Assembly: GCA_029891385.1 (NCBI GenBank)
Contig: CM057229.1
Coordinates: 1,364,001 to 1,428,000, forward strand
DNA length: 64,000 nucleotides
Reading direction: 5' to 3'
Origin: Erythroxylum novogranatense
Taxonomy: Eukaryota > Streptophyta > Magnoliopsida > Malpighiales > Erythroxylaceae
A model generated the notes under the pieces. The model searched no databases. It saw only the letters and a list, made by a program, of their open reading frames with translations, and was not told where the DNA came from. The stretch's first letter is position 1; each line of letters begins with the position of its first letter. A program made the translations under genes and the position numbers. This document shows positions 1-15,161 of the stretch, piece by piece.

Positions 1-92
1 GATGTGCAATCTCAAAAATAGTTCACTAAAGAATCCGTACAGTGCATGCCATCGTGATTTAAAACATTCAACATGCTATACACATCATTAAC

Positions 93-3268
<3,176 letters not shown>

Positions 3269-3535
3269 CGCTCACACTGCTTCTTTCTTTCTGATCTTGC
3301 CCTAACTTGGTTGATTATGCCGCCTCCGATTTGTTGCTTTCTGCGCAGACGTAAACCCCCAAATCGTTGAGTTCTATTTTCGTTTCGTATTATTTGAACA
3401 GTGTTTGCGCGAAAATCTAATCCTAACTTTCTGTTCGGGCGCTAATTCTGATCCTAGAAAGTTTTCGGGTTGTAGGCCCGACCTGCTGCACCGTCCGGCC
3501 CGAAATAATAACCGACAAAACTAGTTAAAGCTTAT

Positions 3536-3855
3536 TAATCGAATGAAATGAAACGTGATATTATTATACTATTTGAACAAGAGTTTATAATAGAATGAGA
3601 CGAAAGAGAAGGATTTTATATTATATCTCATTCTATCGTAAATAATACAAATAAAAAAACTCATATTTGGAGGGTTTAAAATGAAATATAGAATGATAAA
3701 CAACTTTATACTATATTGCATTATAAACTATTTATCTAAATAATATTTTACTATATTACATCATGAGTCATTATAGCCCTCTCAGCGATAATTTTCTAAT
3801 ATTACATTTCATTTTATTATATTAAAACCTTACGCTCAACTAAACATACCTTACA
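3536..3855. repeat. AT-rich dispersed repeat, copy 1 (MITE-like)
   Basis: About 320 bp of AT-rich sequence with runs such as TATTACATTTCATTTTATTATA, ending in CTTACGCTCAACTAAACATAC. A related sequence in the same orientation lies at about 60160-60503 and ends CTTACGTCTAACTAAACATAA. Two diverged copies with a shared right end suggest a small non-autonomous transposon. No clean terminal inverted repeat or target duplication was found, so the class is not assigned. Confidence 0.45.
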
Positions 3856-5948
3856 CTATACGCTACAAGCTTCAGTCAAGATAAATAACAATTTAATTAA
3901 TATTTTGAATTTTCTCAAATACAATTATTTGAAATTTTATATTTTTGTAGAAGCTATAAAAATGATTATTTTGGAAAATAATTTGTAATTTTCTCATAAT
4001 TTCATGATTCTAAAGATGTAGCTGTATTCATTATCAAATATGGTAATTATGAAAATATATTGATTGATAGTTATTTTGATAGAATGATATGGCATATAAA
4101 AAGACAATGTAATTAGTCATGTCTTAATTTTAAGTGAGAACATAACTATAACATACGAATGCATTATATATATTTTTCATAGAGTTAGTTATATCTTAAA
4201 ACTTAAACCAATTATTGGGGCTACTGTGTCATATAATAGGTCTCACTTGTCACGTGATAATATGACTCGTATTTATATATTTTAAACAATAAACTCTACT
4301 TTTAAAACTATTTTTATTTAAAACAAAAAATAATGTTACATCAACAATGACACGACATTTAATTGACCGACAATTAATTTTGATAAAATTTTTATCCACT
4401 TATAACCTATTTTAAATGCTTTGACAACTTTAAAGTTCAATATGAACGTTTTGAAACGTTATAATCTATTTTATATTTTGTTGTAAACGTTCGGATTTAA
4501 AATGTACTTTCAATCTATTAGTTTTTCATATGCTTTTAACTTAAAATAATACAATTTTAAATTTGTTAATTTTAATACAACATTATTTTAAGCCAAAAAG
4601 TAAAAATTTAACAAGATTAGGAGTTGTGTGATGATTAAACAATACTGTATAAACATAAATAATAACTTCAAACATATAAAATTAAAATCAAAATCAAAAC
4701 GCATAAAACACAAAACAAAAAATCTATGCAATTAATTTTAACAATAAACCAAAGATATTACTAGATGTTACACAAATAATTTTAAATATTCTATGATTAA
4801 ATACATTTAATTAAAAATTATGAATAAAAATACAAATATTGTAATTTTAAAGTTGGTAATTTTACTAGAAAACCTTTTCCTAATCCAAATCTAAAGATTT
4901 CTTAATACTTTAACTATAATAAAATAAATTATTACAAGTTCCATTAACAAATCACACTTTACATATCTTTTTTTTGTGTCCAATTCTTTTTAGTTTATAA
5001 TTTAATCAATTTACTTAAAAGAATATTGTTTTCAAACAAAGTTCAATCCTGTACCAATAAAATTATTCACTTTCAAACTGCTACTCTTTAACAAGATATT
5101 TAGCGTCTTCGTTATCAACACCCAATTAAAATCATCTTAAAACGTGAGATTTGAGAAAATTCGATAATATACAACCTTGCTCAGGCTGAGTGGAAAGGTT
5201 GATTCCAATATCTAATAAGATAGTCTTCTTTGTAATTTGCCTTATTAGTTATTACTACAAAATATCTTATTGTATTACAAATTGTAAGAAAATCTTATAT
5301 TAAATTTTATCAAATCATTTTCATTAAAGTTATCATACTTGACTGTTATATGTTCAATCAAATATATATTGTTGTTTTGATTAAATAATAATATTTTATA
5401 TGGAAAATTTAGTAATTTTTAAATTTACAATATTATTTTAAAATTTTATTTTGTACATTAACAATAACACTCAATAAAAATTCGCTAAATCAAACAAGTT
5501 AATATAAAAAATAATTAGTCCAGGTAAGAAATGACTTAGGCAAAATAACTAAAAAGGAAGTGCTAGATAATACAAATTTATGCTAAATACACGAAATAAA
5601 ACTTGAAAGAAGGTATCTAAAATACCAAAGAGGGTGAGAATGACCTCTCTATTTAACATCTTTTACCCATATGCTAGTATATCAGAGTTTTTATTGAAGG
5701 TTATGTTCTCAGTAGTTTTTATTGAAGGTTATGTTCTCAGTAGTTAAATTAACTGAGTCATGTTATTCTTGATCACTCTCTTTTATTTTCTTAGGTTTTT
5801 TTTCTCTTACAGCTTATAACTATTATTTTCTCACCTTTTTTACTGAAACGTCACGGTATCTCTTATTAATACGTCCGAACCATCTAATCTTTGTCTCTCT
5901 TATATTTTTATTAATACCTTTATTTTTATTCATTTTATAATAAAAAAA
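3856..5948. other. AT-rich intergenic spacer between XRN and ATP sulfurylase
   Basis: No coding potential or RNA gene was recognised; the sequence is mostly A/T runs. A 28-bp direct tandem duplication (unit containing ATTGAAGGTTATGTTCTCAG) lies at 5687-5742. The promoters of the two divergent genes should lie at the two ends of this spacer. Confidence 0.6.
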
Positions 5949-6036
5949 TTGTATATCATTTTATGGAAACAACAAAACTCGGTTGGAAACTGTGGGCTCT
6001 TAGATGGTTCACTAAATCGGGTCGCTTCTGGCCCGT

Positions 6037-6044
6037 TATATAAA
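6037..6044 (+). promoter_or_regulatory. Probable TATA box of the ATP sulfurylase locus
   Basis: TATATAAA lies 285 bp upstream of the predicted start codon in an otherwise GC-balanced stretch. This implies a 5' leader of about 250 bp. A 51-codon upstream ORF (6085-6240) lies in that leader. The transcription start is inferred, not seen. Confidence 0.5.
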
Positions 6045-6891
6045 TCATATAACAGGCGCCGTTATTCTCCAATTCTGGTCCTCAATGAAAGCGCGAACCA
6101 GCTGCGAGCTTCCGTCCAAAAGACTGAAAAGAACAACACGGAGCATACGCGGGGAAGTGTTTCACTGCTTAGAGCTCTGTCTCCATCTGAGGCACACACA
6201 CAAACAACCTCAATGCATGCGAAAATGTTGCCCAAATTAGACTCGCAATCACGCCACTACAGATTAAACGGATCTCCTACAGCAGTTTCAGTCCCACAGA
6301 TTAACACTCAAACGCTAAACTCGCAACAATGTCTCTAACTACCAGACTACACATCATCGGGTCACACGTGAACCTCGATCTTCGCAGAAACAATAAAACC
6401 AAGTTCACACGTTACATTCCCAGATTTCGATCACAGCCCATTTATTATACCAAAGAATTCGTCCCCGCTGCGTACAAGTGTAACAATCCCAGAATGCAAA
6501 AAATTTCTGGTAGTGCAGTTCCAATGGTGAAAAGCTCGTTGATTGACCCTGATGGTGGCAAGTTGGTCGATCTGGTGATTCCGGAGAGTGAGAGAGCGTC
6601 GAAAACATTGGAGGCCGAGTCAATGCCGAAGGTGAGACTGGCCCAGATTGATTTGGAGTGGGTTCACGTGATCTGCGAAGGTTGGTCAAGTCCTTTGAAG
6701 GGGTTTATGAGGGAAAGCGAGTATTTGCAGAGCTTGCATTTTAATTCTCTGAGGTTGAGTGGTGGGTCTGTGGTCAATATGTCGCTTCCGATTGTGTTGG
6801 CTATTGATGACGAGACTAAGGAGAGTATTGGGTCGTCTAAGGATGTTGGGTTACTGGCTCCTGCTGGATATTTAATCGGTATTCTTCGAAG

Positions 6892-7900
6892 GTCAATATC
6901 TGATTTTATCACTGTATATGAAAAGCACTTGTTAGCATTATCTGGGTTAATCTATAGCCTGTTTTGGAAAATGAAACAACAGAATAAAATGCTGTCATTC
7001 GTGCAACATGTGAATTTTTAATTTCCTGATCGGACGACCTTAGCGATCATATGTTGCTATAAATTAAGGGGACTTTTTTTCTTTTTTGGGGTCTGAGATG
7101 AGGGTATCCACCGGCGGATCAGTGACTAATCTCTTTGTTGATTTGTAGACACCTTATAGAATGGGACAACTGACCCAAAAATTTAAGGCTGCTTTATACT
7201 CAAAATTAAAAATCGAATCTCTGATATTTGATTAAGGGTGGATGAGTCTCATGTCACTCAACTATACCCTTAGGTTAATTAAGGGACTTTTTGATATACT
7301 GTTATTAGTAGCTTACTCCTCGGGTTCAGTTAAGAATAGGAAGATAATAATTATTTATTTGAGTTTTTGTATGCACATGAAGCAACACTTGTAAAGTTCT
7401 TTGGCATTCATTTGGTTTGTTTCTATATAAACAGTGATGTAAATCTGAAAGTGAGTAGTTGATTGCTTTCACAAGTAAAATACACACACAAATAAAGGTA
7501 AGGTTTGGGGTAAAATCCTTGACGAAACAACCTTTAGCTCCTACTAATCACCTTTGTTGTTTCAGATTGCTTATTTGCACTTCATCATACTCTGGTTTTT
7601 TAAGGTACCAACCTGAGTTAAGGGGCTTTCATGTTTAGGGGAGACCAAGATCGGCATTTTACTGGCGAAGTAGCATTCACTGTAGTCTTAGAAACTTATC
7701 GTGCCCTTTTTTTAGAACTTTAGACCCACCAAACGATGAATTTCGGTTTGCACTTTGAGCCTTTGCTTATATATCTATGGCTTCTGTATTTTAGTTGTAG
7801 TATTGCTAGTGCTGTGGATATATTTGTTAGTTTTGTAAATCTATTTCATTTTATTCCTCTGTTCAATAAAGAACATTTAAACTCTATATTGCTGTTGCAG
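6892..7900 (+). other. Intron 1 of the ATP sulfurylase locus
   Basis: Runs from donor AAG|GTCAAT to acceptor TTGCAG|T. Reading through the donor gives only a short extension ending at 7021. No gene or transposon was recognised in it. Confidence 0.75.
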
Positions 7901-8964
7901 TCTTGAGATATACACACATAACAAAGAGGAAAGAATAGCTAGAACATGGGGTACGACTGCTCCAGGTTTGCCATATGTTGAGGAGGTTATTACTCCAGCT
8001 GGAAATTGGTTTATAGGTGGAGATCTGGAAGTGCTGAAACCTATCAAGTACAATGATGGGCTTGACCACTACAGGATCTCTCCGCAACAGCTCCGGAAGG
8101 AATTTGATAGGCGTCAAGCTGATGCAGTTTTTGCATTTCAGCTAAGGAACCCTGTGCACAATGGGCATGCATTGCTGATGAATGATACACGCAAGCAACT
8201 TTTGGAACTTGGTTACAAGAATCCAATATTACTGCTTCATCCTTTAGGAGGTTTTACTAAGACTGATGACGTGCCTTTGGACGTTCGGATGGAACAACAC
8301 AAGAAGGTCTTGCTCTCAATTTCCTTTTAGACCTTTCACTATGCTTTCATTATGTTACAATAAATACTGTACAGAAAAGGAAAAGGATTACTGTTATTGT
8401 TACTTTTTGACTTGACAGTTTTGAATGGATGTCCATGGCTCCTTTGAAACAGGTTCTGGAAGACGGAGTTCTTGATCCCGAGACTACTATTATTGCCATA
8501 TTCCCATCACCTATGCATTATGCGGGTCCAACTGAAGTACAATGGCACGCCAAGGCACGGATAAATGCTGGAGCTAATTTCTACATAGTAGGTCGTGATC
8601 CAGCTGGCACGGTTCATCCAACAGAGAAGAGAGATCTATAATTATATGACCCTGACCATGGAAAGAAAGTGCTGAGCATGGCTCCTGGCTTGGAGAAGTT
8701 GAATATTCTGCCATTTAGGGTAGGTATCAAGGCTTCTTGCCTCATTTTCCGAACTCTATTTCTGCCTTTATTATATCTCCTCATTTTCTTGCCTTTTGAT
8801 ATATAAATTTGCACTTTCAGGAGTGTCATCTTCTCTTCTTACTATTGTGCTCTATATTTGCAAATAGCAAATTGGAGCTGAATAAGGTGTCATGATTCAT
8901 GGTCAACTGATCATTTCTAGATCTTTTGGTCATCTGAAGATGGATTTATTCATCCTTTTAACTT

Positions 8965-8969
8965 CTACC
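8965..8969. repeat. Target-site duplication, left (CTACC)
   Basis: CTACC directly precedes the LTR and is repeated exactly at 14596-14600 after the other LTR. This fixes both ends of the Copia element. Confidence 0.95.
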
Positions 8970-9537
8970 TGCTAGAAAAGTGGGTTTAAGTTGAATGGCT
9001 TGAGGCATGAAAATTCACTATCTTTAAGGAAATATTTGCCCTCACTAGTTGCTGCAAGGTTTTGACAAATTTCCTTCTAGGATACAACAAGCCTAATGTT
9101 CTCTAAGATAACAAAATCAATAGAGAACTAAAGATGAACTTCAATTAAGAATGGATATGAGAAAGATGAAGAAGAAGAGATTTTGTGGTGTATTAACCAT
9201 GACTTGGATGTAGCCTTATATAGACTTAAAGACATCCATTCATAAAGTACATGATTGTTCATGGCACCTATTCATAATGTACATGATTGTTCATGGCACC
9301 TCTTGGGAAACCATGTGACCATTCATTGACAATGTACATGATTGTTCATGGCACTTCTTGGGAAACCATGTGACCATTCATTGATAATGTACATGATTGT
9401 TCATGATACCTTTTGGTAAAACATGTGACTATTCATAGTATTTGAATTGAAAATACATGTCTTTTCATTTATACTTCTTCATTCAATTCCTTATACTTCT
9501 TCATTCAATTCCTTGAATTTCAAACTATGTTCCAACA
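8970..9537 (-). repeat. Copia 3' LTR (568 bp)
   Basis: On the minus strand it starts TGTTGGAAC and ends TTTTCTAGCA. It differs from the other LTR by about a dozen substitutions and one extra 22-bp copy of TTATACTTCTTCATTCAATT plus CC near 9471-9514. It contains imperfect 55-bp tandem repeats around ATGTACATGATTGTTCATGG. Confidence 0.95.
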
Positions 9538-9549
9538 ATCCCCCACTTA
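9538..9549 (-). promoter_or_regulatory. Copia polypurine tract
   Basis: The minus strand reads CTAAGTGGGGGAT immediately before the 3' LTR. This is the usual plant Copia primer tract for plus-strand DNA synthesis. Confidence 0.85.
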
Positions 9550-10035
9550 GTTTGTAATGCAAGATTAAAGACATTGCATGCATTTAAAAGGTATCTTTCG
9601 ATTTGAACCTCCTATTAGTATAAGCACTTCAAAGTTCTAACGAAATTTAGGTGGCATGAAAGCTTTGAACCTAGATTCCTATGTGTTAGAATCGGAAATG
9701 TTATACACATGAAACCTTCATTCTTCTTAGAAGTTCATTTAATAACCGCACTTTATGGCCTTGTGCTACCTCCTAGGATTCATGAACATTTACAAGATCT
9801 ATTCCTTGTTGAAGCGGCACCACTTCCATGTTCATATAGGTGAAGACCGTTAAGAATTTATTCCCTCTTAACTCTTCATTAAGAGTGCCTAACACTCACC
9901 CTCCTCTAGTACTAAGCATTTGATTCTTTTAGGATCAAACTTAGTACTTATTCCCTTGCTTATAACTTGTTGTTACCCATTGAACTTTTGACTACTGATG
10001 TGCTAGGAAAAGTTGGGTTTCCATTACAAGCAAAT

Positions 10036-13000
10036 TTAATTCATATGTCTCAATCCTAAACTTGTTGATGTTCTCTTTATCAAATCTCTCGAGAGACCCT
10101 TTGTGAATAGATCCGCTAGGTTATCACAGGATTTGACATATACGATGGCAATAATACCATCTGAAATTAATTGTCTTACATATTCATGTCTAAGGCTTAT
10201 ATGTCTAGACTTTCCATTATAAATTTTACTATATGCTCTAGACATAGTTGCTTGGCTGTCACAATGTAAGGATATGGCCGGCATCGGTTGAGGCCACAAC
10301 TTGATATCCAATAATAAATTTCTCAGCCAGTCCGCTTCCTTACCCACAACCCCTAATGCTATAAATTCGGATTCCATTGTTGAATGCGTTATACAAGTTT
10401 GTTTCTTTGATGCCCAAGAAACTGCACCTCCTCCCAAGGTGAACACCCAACCCGATGTTCACTTGTTATCACTCACACTAGTTATTCAACTAGCATCCGT
10501 GTAACCTTCCAACACTGCTGGAAACTTGTTATAAAACAATCCGTAGTTTATAGTTTTCTTCAGGTACCCAAGTACTCTCCTAATTGCCTTCCAATGTTCC
10601 ACACTAGGATTACTAGTGTACCTTGATAGTTTACAAACTGCGAAGGCAATATCAGGTCTAGTGCAATGTGTAGCATACATTAAACTACCAATAGCACTAG
10701 CATATTCCAATTGAGCCACCGCTCTACCTGTATTTTCGATTACTTTGCATGAGGCATCATATGGGGTATTTGCTTCTTTGATGTCCAAGTGTTTGAATTT
10801 GTTCAACACGTTGCCAATATAATGAGATTGGAAAATAGCAAAACCCCCACTATGTTTAGATACCTTAATTTCCAAGATAGTATCTACCTCATTTAAGTCT
10901 TTCATTTTGAATTGTGAGATTAGATACTTCTTTGTTTCATTCACATGCAACATATTAGTGCCAATAATCAACATATCGTCCACATATAAACATATGATGA
11001 CACCATATTCTTGTGTAAACTTAGAATATATACACTTATCGGCACTATTATGCTTGAAACCATTTTTTAAGATAATGGAATCAAATTTCTCATGCCATTG
11101 CTTAGGTGCTTGTTTTAATCCATACAATGACCTTATTAACTTACATACTTTGTTTTCATTACCCGGTAGAACAAAACCCTCCGGTTGCTTCATATACACT
11201 TCTTCATCCAAGTCACCATTTAAAAATGCGGTTTTAACATCCATTTGATGTATATACAAATTATAAATAGAAGCTAAAGCTAATAGTAACCTAATGGATG
11301 TTATCCTTGCAACTGGTGCATAAGTATCAAAGTAATCTATTCCCTCTTTTTGCCTAAAACCTTTAGCAACTAATCTAGCTTTGAATGTTTGTATTGAACC
11401 ATCTGTATTATATTTCCTTCTAAACACCCACTTACATCCAATAGCCTTTGAACTAGGAGGCAAATCAGTGATGACCCAAGTATTATTTGATAATAAAGAG
11501 TCCATTTCATCATTAATTGCTTCCTTCCAAAACGATGCATCTCTTGATTGCATTGCTTCCTTATAGGTCTTTGCATCATCCTCAACATGTAAAACAATTG
11601 GTATCTTATTTAGTACTGTTGTCCTATTCCCTTCAACTAAGAAGACAATAGATTGTGAGGATATAAAATCCGGATGTAAGTCCTTTTCTTTTCTCGCACG
11701 TTGACTCCTTCTAACTTCGGTTGAAGGACTTGAATCATGTTCAATGCTAGATTTTGGTTTAGAATGTCTTTTAACTTGTGGTTCAACCAAATGCTCATTA
11801 GTGGAGTCTTGATTTGAGCTTGACGTATTATGAAACTTGTTTTCAACAAACTCAACATCTCTTGACTCTACAATTACATTTGAATCTAGGTCTAATATCC
11901 TATATGCCTTATAATTTTCTGCATATCCAATAAAGACACCTTTGAGTGCTCTAGGCCCCAATTTAGTCCTTTTCAGATCCGGAACTCTATAGTATGTTAG
12001 GCATCCCCAAACTCTAAGATAACTTAGATTTGGCTTTCTTTTCTTCCATACTTCATATGGAGAAACTTTAAATTTTTTTGAGGGAATTCTATTATGAATG
12101 TGACAAGTTGTTAGCAAGGCCTCTCCCAACAAATTCATTGGCAAACCCGAATTTACTAACATTGCATTAAGCATATCTACCAAAATTCGATTCTTTCTTT
12201 CCGCCAAACCATTTTGTTGGGGTGTATATGGAGCACTTGTTTGATGTATGATTCTATTTTCCTCACAAAAATTGACGAACTCTTGAGGAAAATACTCACC
12301 ACCTCTATCACTTCTTAGAACTTTTATTTTCGTTCCCTTTTGGTTTTCAACTTCCATCTTATAAACTTTAAACATATAAAATGCTTCATCTTTATGCTAT
12401 AACAAATACACATAGGTATATCTAGATGCATCATCAATAAAAGTTATAAAGTATCGATTTTCACCTCTTGTTAGCATACCATTTAATTCACAAATGTCGG
12501 AATGAACAAGTTCCAATATTATAGATTTCCTTTCAACTTGTGGAAATGGTTTCTTAACCATTTTAGCTTGAATGCACACTTCAAAAGTTTTATTATTATC
12601 ATGCTTGTAAGATATTAAATCATGTTTGGACATAAATTTAAGTGTTGTATTGCTAACATGTGCAAGTCTATCATGCCATAATGATAATGATAAGTCAGCC
12701 ATATAAACTAATACATTTGTATTATTATTAATGCTTAACTTAAACATACCATCACAAGCATATCCTTTGCCTACGAACAACCCATTCTTAGACAAAATAA
12801 TTTTGTCCCCCTCTAACATAGCCTTAAACCCCTTTTTACAAACCAAATTGGCCGAAACAAGATTCTTAGTAATCTCGGGTACATGTAAAACATTAATCAA
12901 TAACAACTTCTTTCTCGAAGTAAAATCTAGTTCGACACTACCCTTTCCCAAGACCTTTGCAGCATTGTTGTTTCCCATAAGAACTTCTTGGCCTTCATCA

Positions 13001-14028
13001 ACACGTTCATAAGTCTTAAATAATTCTTTCTTTGCACAAACATGTATCGTGGCTCCCGAGTCGAACCACCAATCATTAGTAGCTTTGTTAGAAGCCATGT
13101 GAAGTTTAGTGATCATACCAATATGCAAATCCGAAACCATAGCAACCAAGTCATTAATTCCAAGGTCCACCATATTTGCATTATTAGTATTTTGGGTACT
13201 ACCATCTTGTTTTTGTTTCTTTCGAAACCAACAATCCTTTTTGTAATGTCCCTTCTTGCCACAATTAAAGCATGTCTTTCCTTTCTTAGAATTTTCAGCC
13301 TTCAGTTTTGGAGCACCCGCTATATTGGAGTATTTTCTCTTATTTCCACCACTTTTATTACTTTGCTTCCCTTCAACATAATTCACTTTTTTTGCAACTT
13401 CAGAAACATGCCTTTTAACAAGACTTCTTGTCTCTTCTTCTATTCGCAAATGTTTCTGAATTTGCTCAAGGGAGAAGTCCTCGGTGATATGCAAAAGCTT
13501 CTTCCTATAATCATTCCAACTAGAAGGAAGTTTGAAAATTATTCCTCCTACTTGCAATGACTCAGGAACTTCCACCTTTAAGTCTTTAGGCTTGGAAACA
13601 AGAACTTGTAATTCATGTACTTGGTCCATTATAGACACATTATCAACCATATTAAACTCAAAATATTTCATAATCAAACATTTGTCGACACCTTGCTTTT
13701 CGGTATTGTACTTGAACTCCAAAGCCCTCCATATTTCTTTTGGTGAAGTAATTGATGTGAACAAATCATAAAGTCGATCAGAAAGATTGTTGAGAATGTG
13801 TCCCCGGCATAGCAACTCATCTTCTTCCCGCTTCTTGCGTGCAGCTTTTGTTGCTTCATTCTCATCCGATTGTGGGGTTGGAAGATCTTGCAAATCCGGG
13901 TCCAAACAATATGCAATTTTCAATGCCGTCAAGAGAAACATCATTTTGTCCTTCCATCGCATGAAATTCGTGCCTCCAAAACAATCCAACTTCATGTAAT
14001 CTTGATTCATGATACGCTCTGAATCCAT
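10036..14028 (-). pseudogene. Copia gag-pol polyprotein with two in-frame stops
   Basis: A continuous frame of about 1330 codons starts at ATG 14028 (MDSERIMNQDYMKLDCFGG). Domains in order: gag with zinc knuckle CFNCGKKGHYKKDC (about 13231-13272); protease WWFDSGATIHVC (near 13040-13075); integrase HHCC finger (HDRLAHV onward), then HSDICELNG and SDRGGEYF with the acidic residue in [13 protein letters not shown] with [12 protein letters not shown] and YVDD at 10975-10986; RNase H ending DLFTKGL. Two nonsense codons interrupt it without a frame change: TAG at 12397-12399 in integrase, and TGA at 10486-10488 just after DAS, where Copia proteins normally have tryptophan. The copy therefore cannot make a full polyprotein, although any replication signals could still act in trans. 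Confidence 0.93.
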
Positions 14029-14049
14029 TGCAAAATATTTCCTTAAAAT
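14016..14049 (-). promoter_or_regulatory. Atypical primer-binding region of the Copia element
   Basis: Only 21 bp separate the 5' LTR end (14050) from the gag ATG (14028). The expected TGGTATCAGAGC site is absent at the LTR edge. TGGATTCAGAGC, matching it at 10 of 12 bases, lies at 14016-14027 (minus strand), overlapping the gag start codon. The 21-bp spacer is complementary to LTR sequence at about 14103-14120. Whether either feature primes reverse transcription is inference. Confidence 0.45.
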
Positions 14050-14595
14050 TGCTAGAAAAGTGGGTTTAAGTTGAATGGCTTGAGGCGTGAAAATTCACTA
14101 TCTTTAAGGAAATATTTGCCCCCACTAGTTGCTGCAGGGTTTTGACAAATTTCCTTCTAGGATACAACAAGCCTAATGTTCTCTAAGACAGCAAAATCAA
14201 TAGAGAACCAAAGATGAACTTCAATTAAGAATGAATATGAGAAAGATGAAGAAGAAGAGATTTTGTGGTGTATTAACCATGACTTGGATGTAGCCTTATA
14301 TAGACTTAAAGACATCCATTCATAAAGTACATGATTGTTCATGGCACCTATTCATAATGTACATGATTGTTCATGGCACCTCTTGGGAAACCATGTGACC
14401 ATTCATTGATAATGTACATGATTGTTCATGGCACCTCTTAGGAAACCATGTGACCATTCATTGATAATGTACATGATTGTTCATGGTACCTTTTGGTAAA
14501 ACATGTGACTATTCATAGTATTTGAATTGAAAATACATGTCTTTTCATTTATACTTCTTCATTCAATTCCTTGCATTTCAAACTATGTTCCAACA
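14050..14595 (-). repeat. Copia 5' LTR (546 bp)
   Basis: Begins TGTTGGAACATAG and ends TTTTCTAGCA on the minus strand. A TATATAAG-type box lies at about 14295-14303 (minus strand). Three imperfect 55-bp tandem units, with TGTACATG starts at 14358, 14413 and 14468, lie upstream of it on that strand. Confidence 0.95.
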
Positions 14596-14600
14596 CTACC

Positions 14601-15161
14601 TCCTTTGGCTACGAAATATTATATTACATTTTTTACCCTCAATTTTATCTACCATGTGAGAGTCTGTTATAGATGGCTGTGGACTATTGGTAATCTTTTT
14701 TGGGAAGAATGAGAATGATGGTTTACGTGTTTCAGGCCTTAATGTGTTTAGAAGTCGGGCTAATAATGGATTTGTAGCATAAACTGTAAGAAAATGCAAT
14801 CTGGAAGTTGATTCTTCTAGGTTCGATTAAAAAAAAAACACCATCTATCAAAATGTTGTGAAAGTCAGATATATCGAGGATCCTGGAAAAAAAATTTGGT
14901 ATGCAATTATTTAAAGCAAGTACATAGCTTTATAAGTCCCAGATTCTGCTGGGTGTTGTTGTTGTTTACGTAGCTTTATAAGACACTGGTTTTATTTTGG
15001 GGATCCAATTGGTTACCTCTGTGACCTTGTTCTCACATGTCTTGCTAATGCCTTCACTTTTAGTTTTTGTAGTTTGCGTGGTCAAATCTACTTGAGATAA
15101 AAGGCTTATGTTGTCTTGTCTGTCTCTCTAATGTAGTGATCTTTGTTCCTGTGTTCTGCAG
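14601..15161 (+). other. Remainder of ATP sulfurylase intron 3
   Basis: Host intron sequence after the Copia target duplication, ending at acceptor TTCTGCAG before exon 4. No other element was recognised in it. Confidence 0.7.

Larger units (their letters stand above)
8970..14595 (-). mobile_element. Ty1/Copia LTR retrotransposon, near-complete, antisense in ATP sulfurylase intron 3
   Basis: A 5626-bp element bounded by LTRs (8970-9537 and 14050-14595) and a perfect 5-bp target duplication. The coding strand is minus, with domain order gag, protease, integrase, reverse transcriptase, RNase H; integrase before RT is the Copia order. The polyprotein frame is broken by only two point stops, and the LTRs are nearly alike, so insertion was fairly recent. 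A plus-strand polypurine tract is present. The primer-binding region is atypical (see separate entries). Because it is antisense to the host gene, its LTR promoter would drive transcription opposite to ATP sulfurylase. Confidence 0.96.

Noticed and set aside
5949..6338. 129-codon frame upstream of ATP sulfurylase
   Set aside because: It spans the promoter, TATA box and leader and ends inside the ATP sulfurylase start region in another frame. Most of it lies before the likely transcription start.
13042..13560. 172-codon plus-strand frame
   Set aside because: Reverse-strand shadow of the Copia gag/protease coding region.
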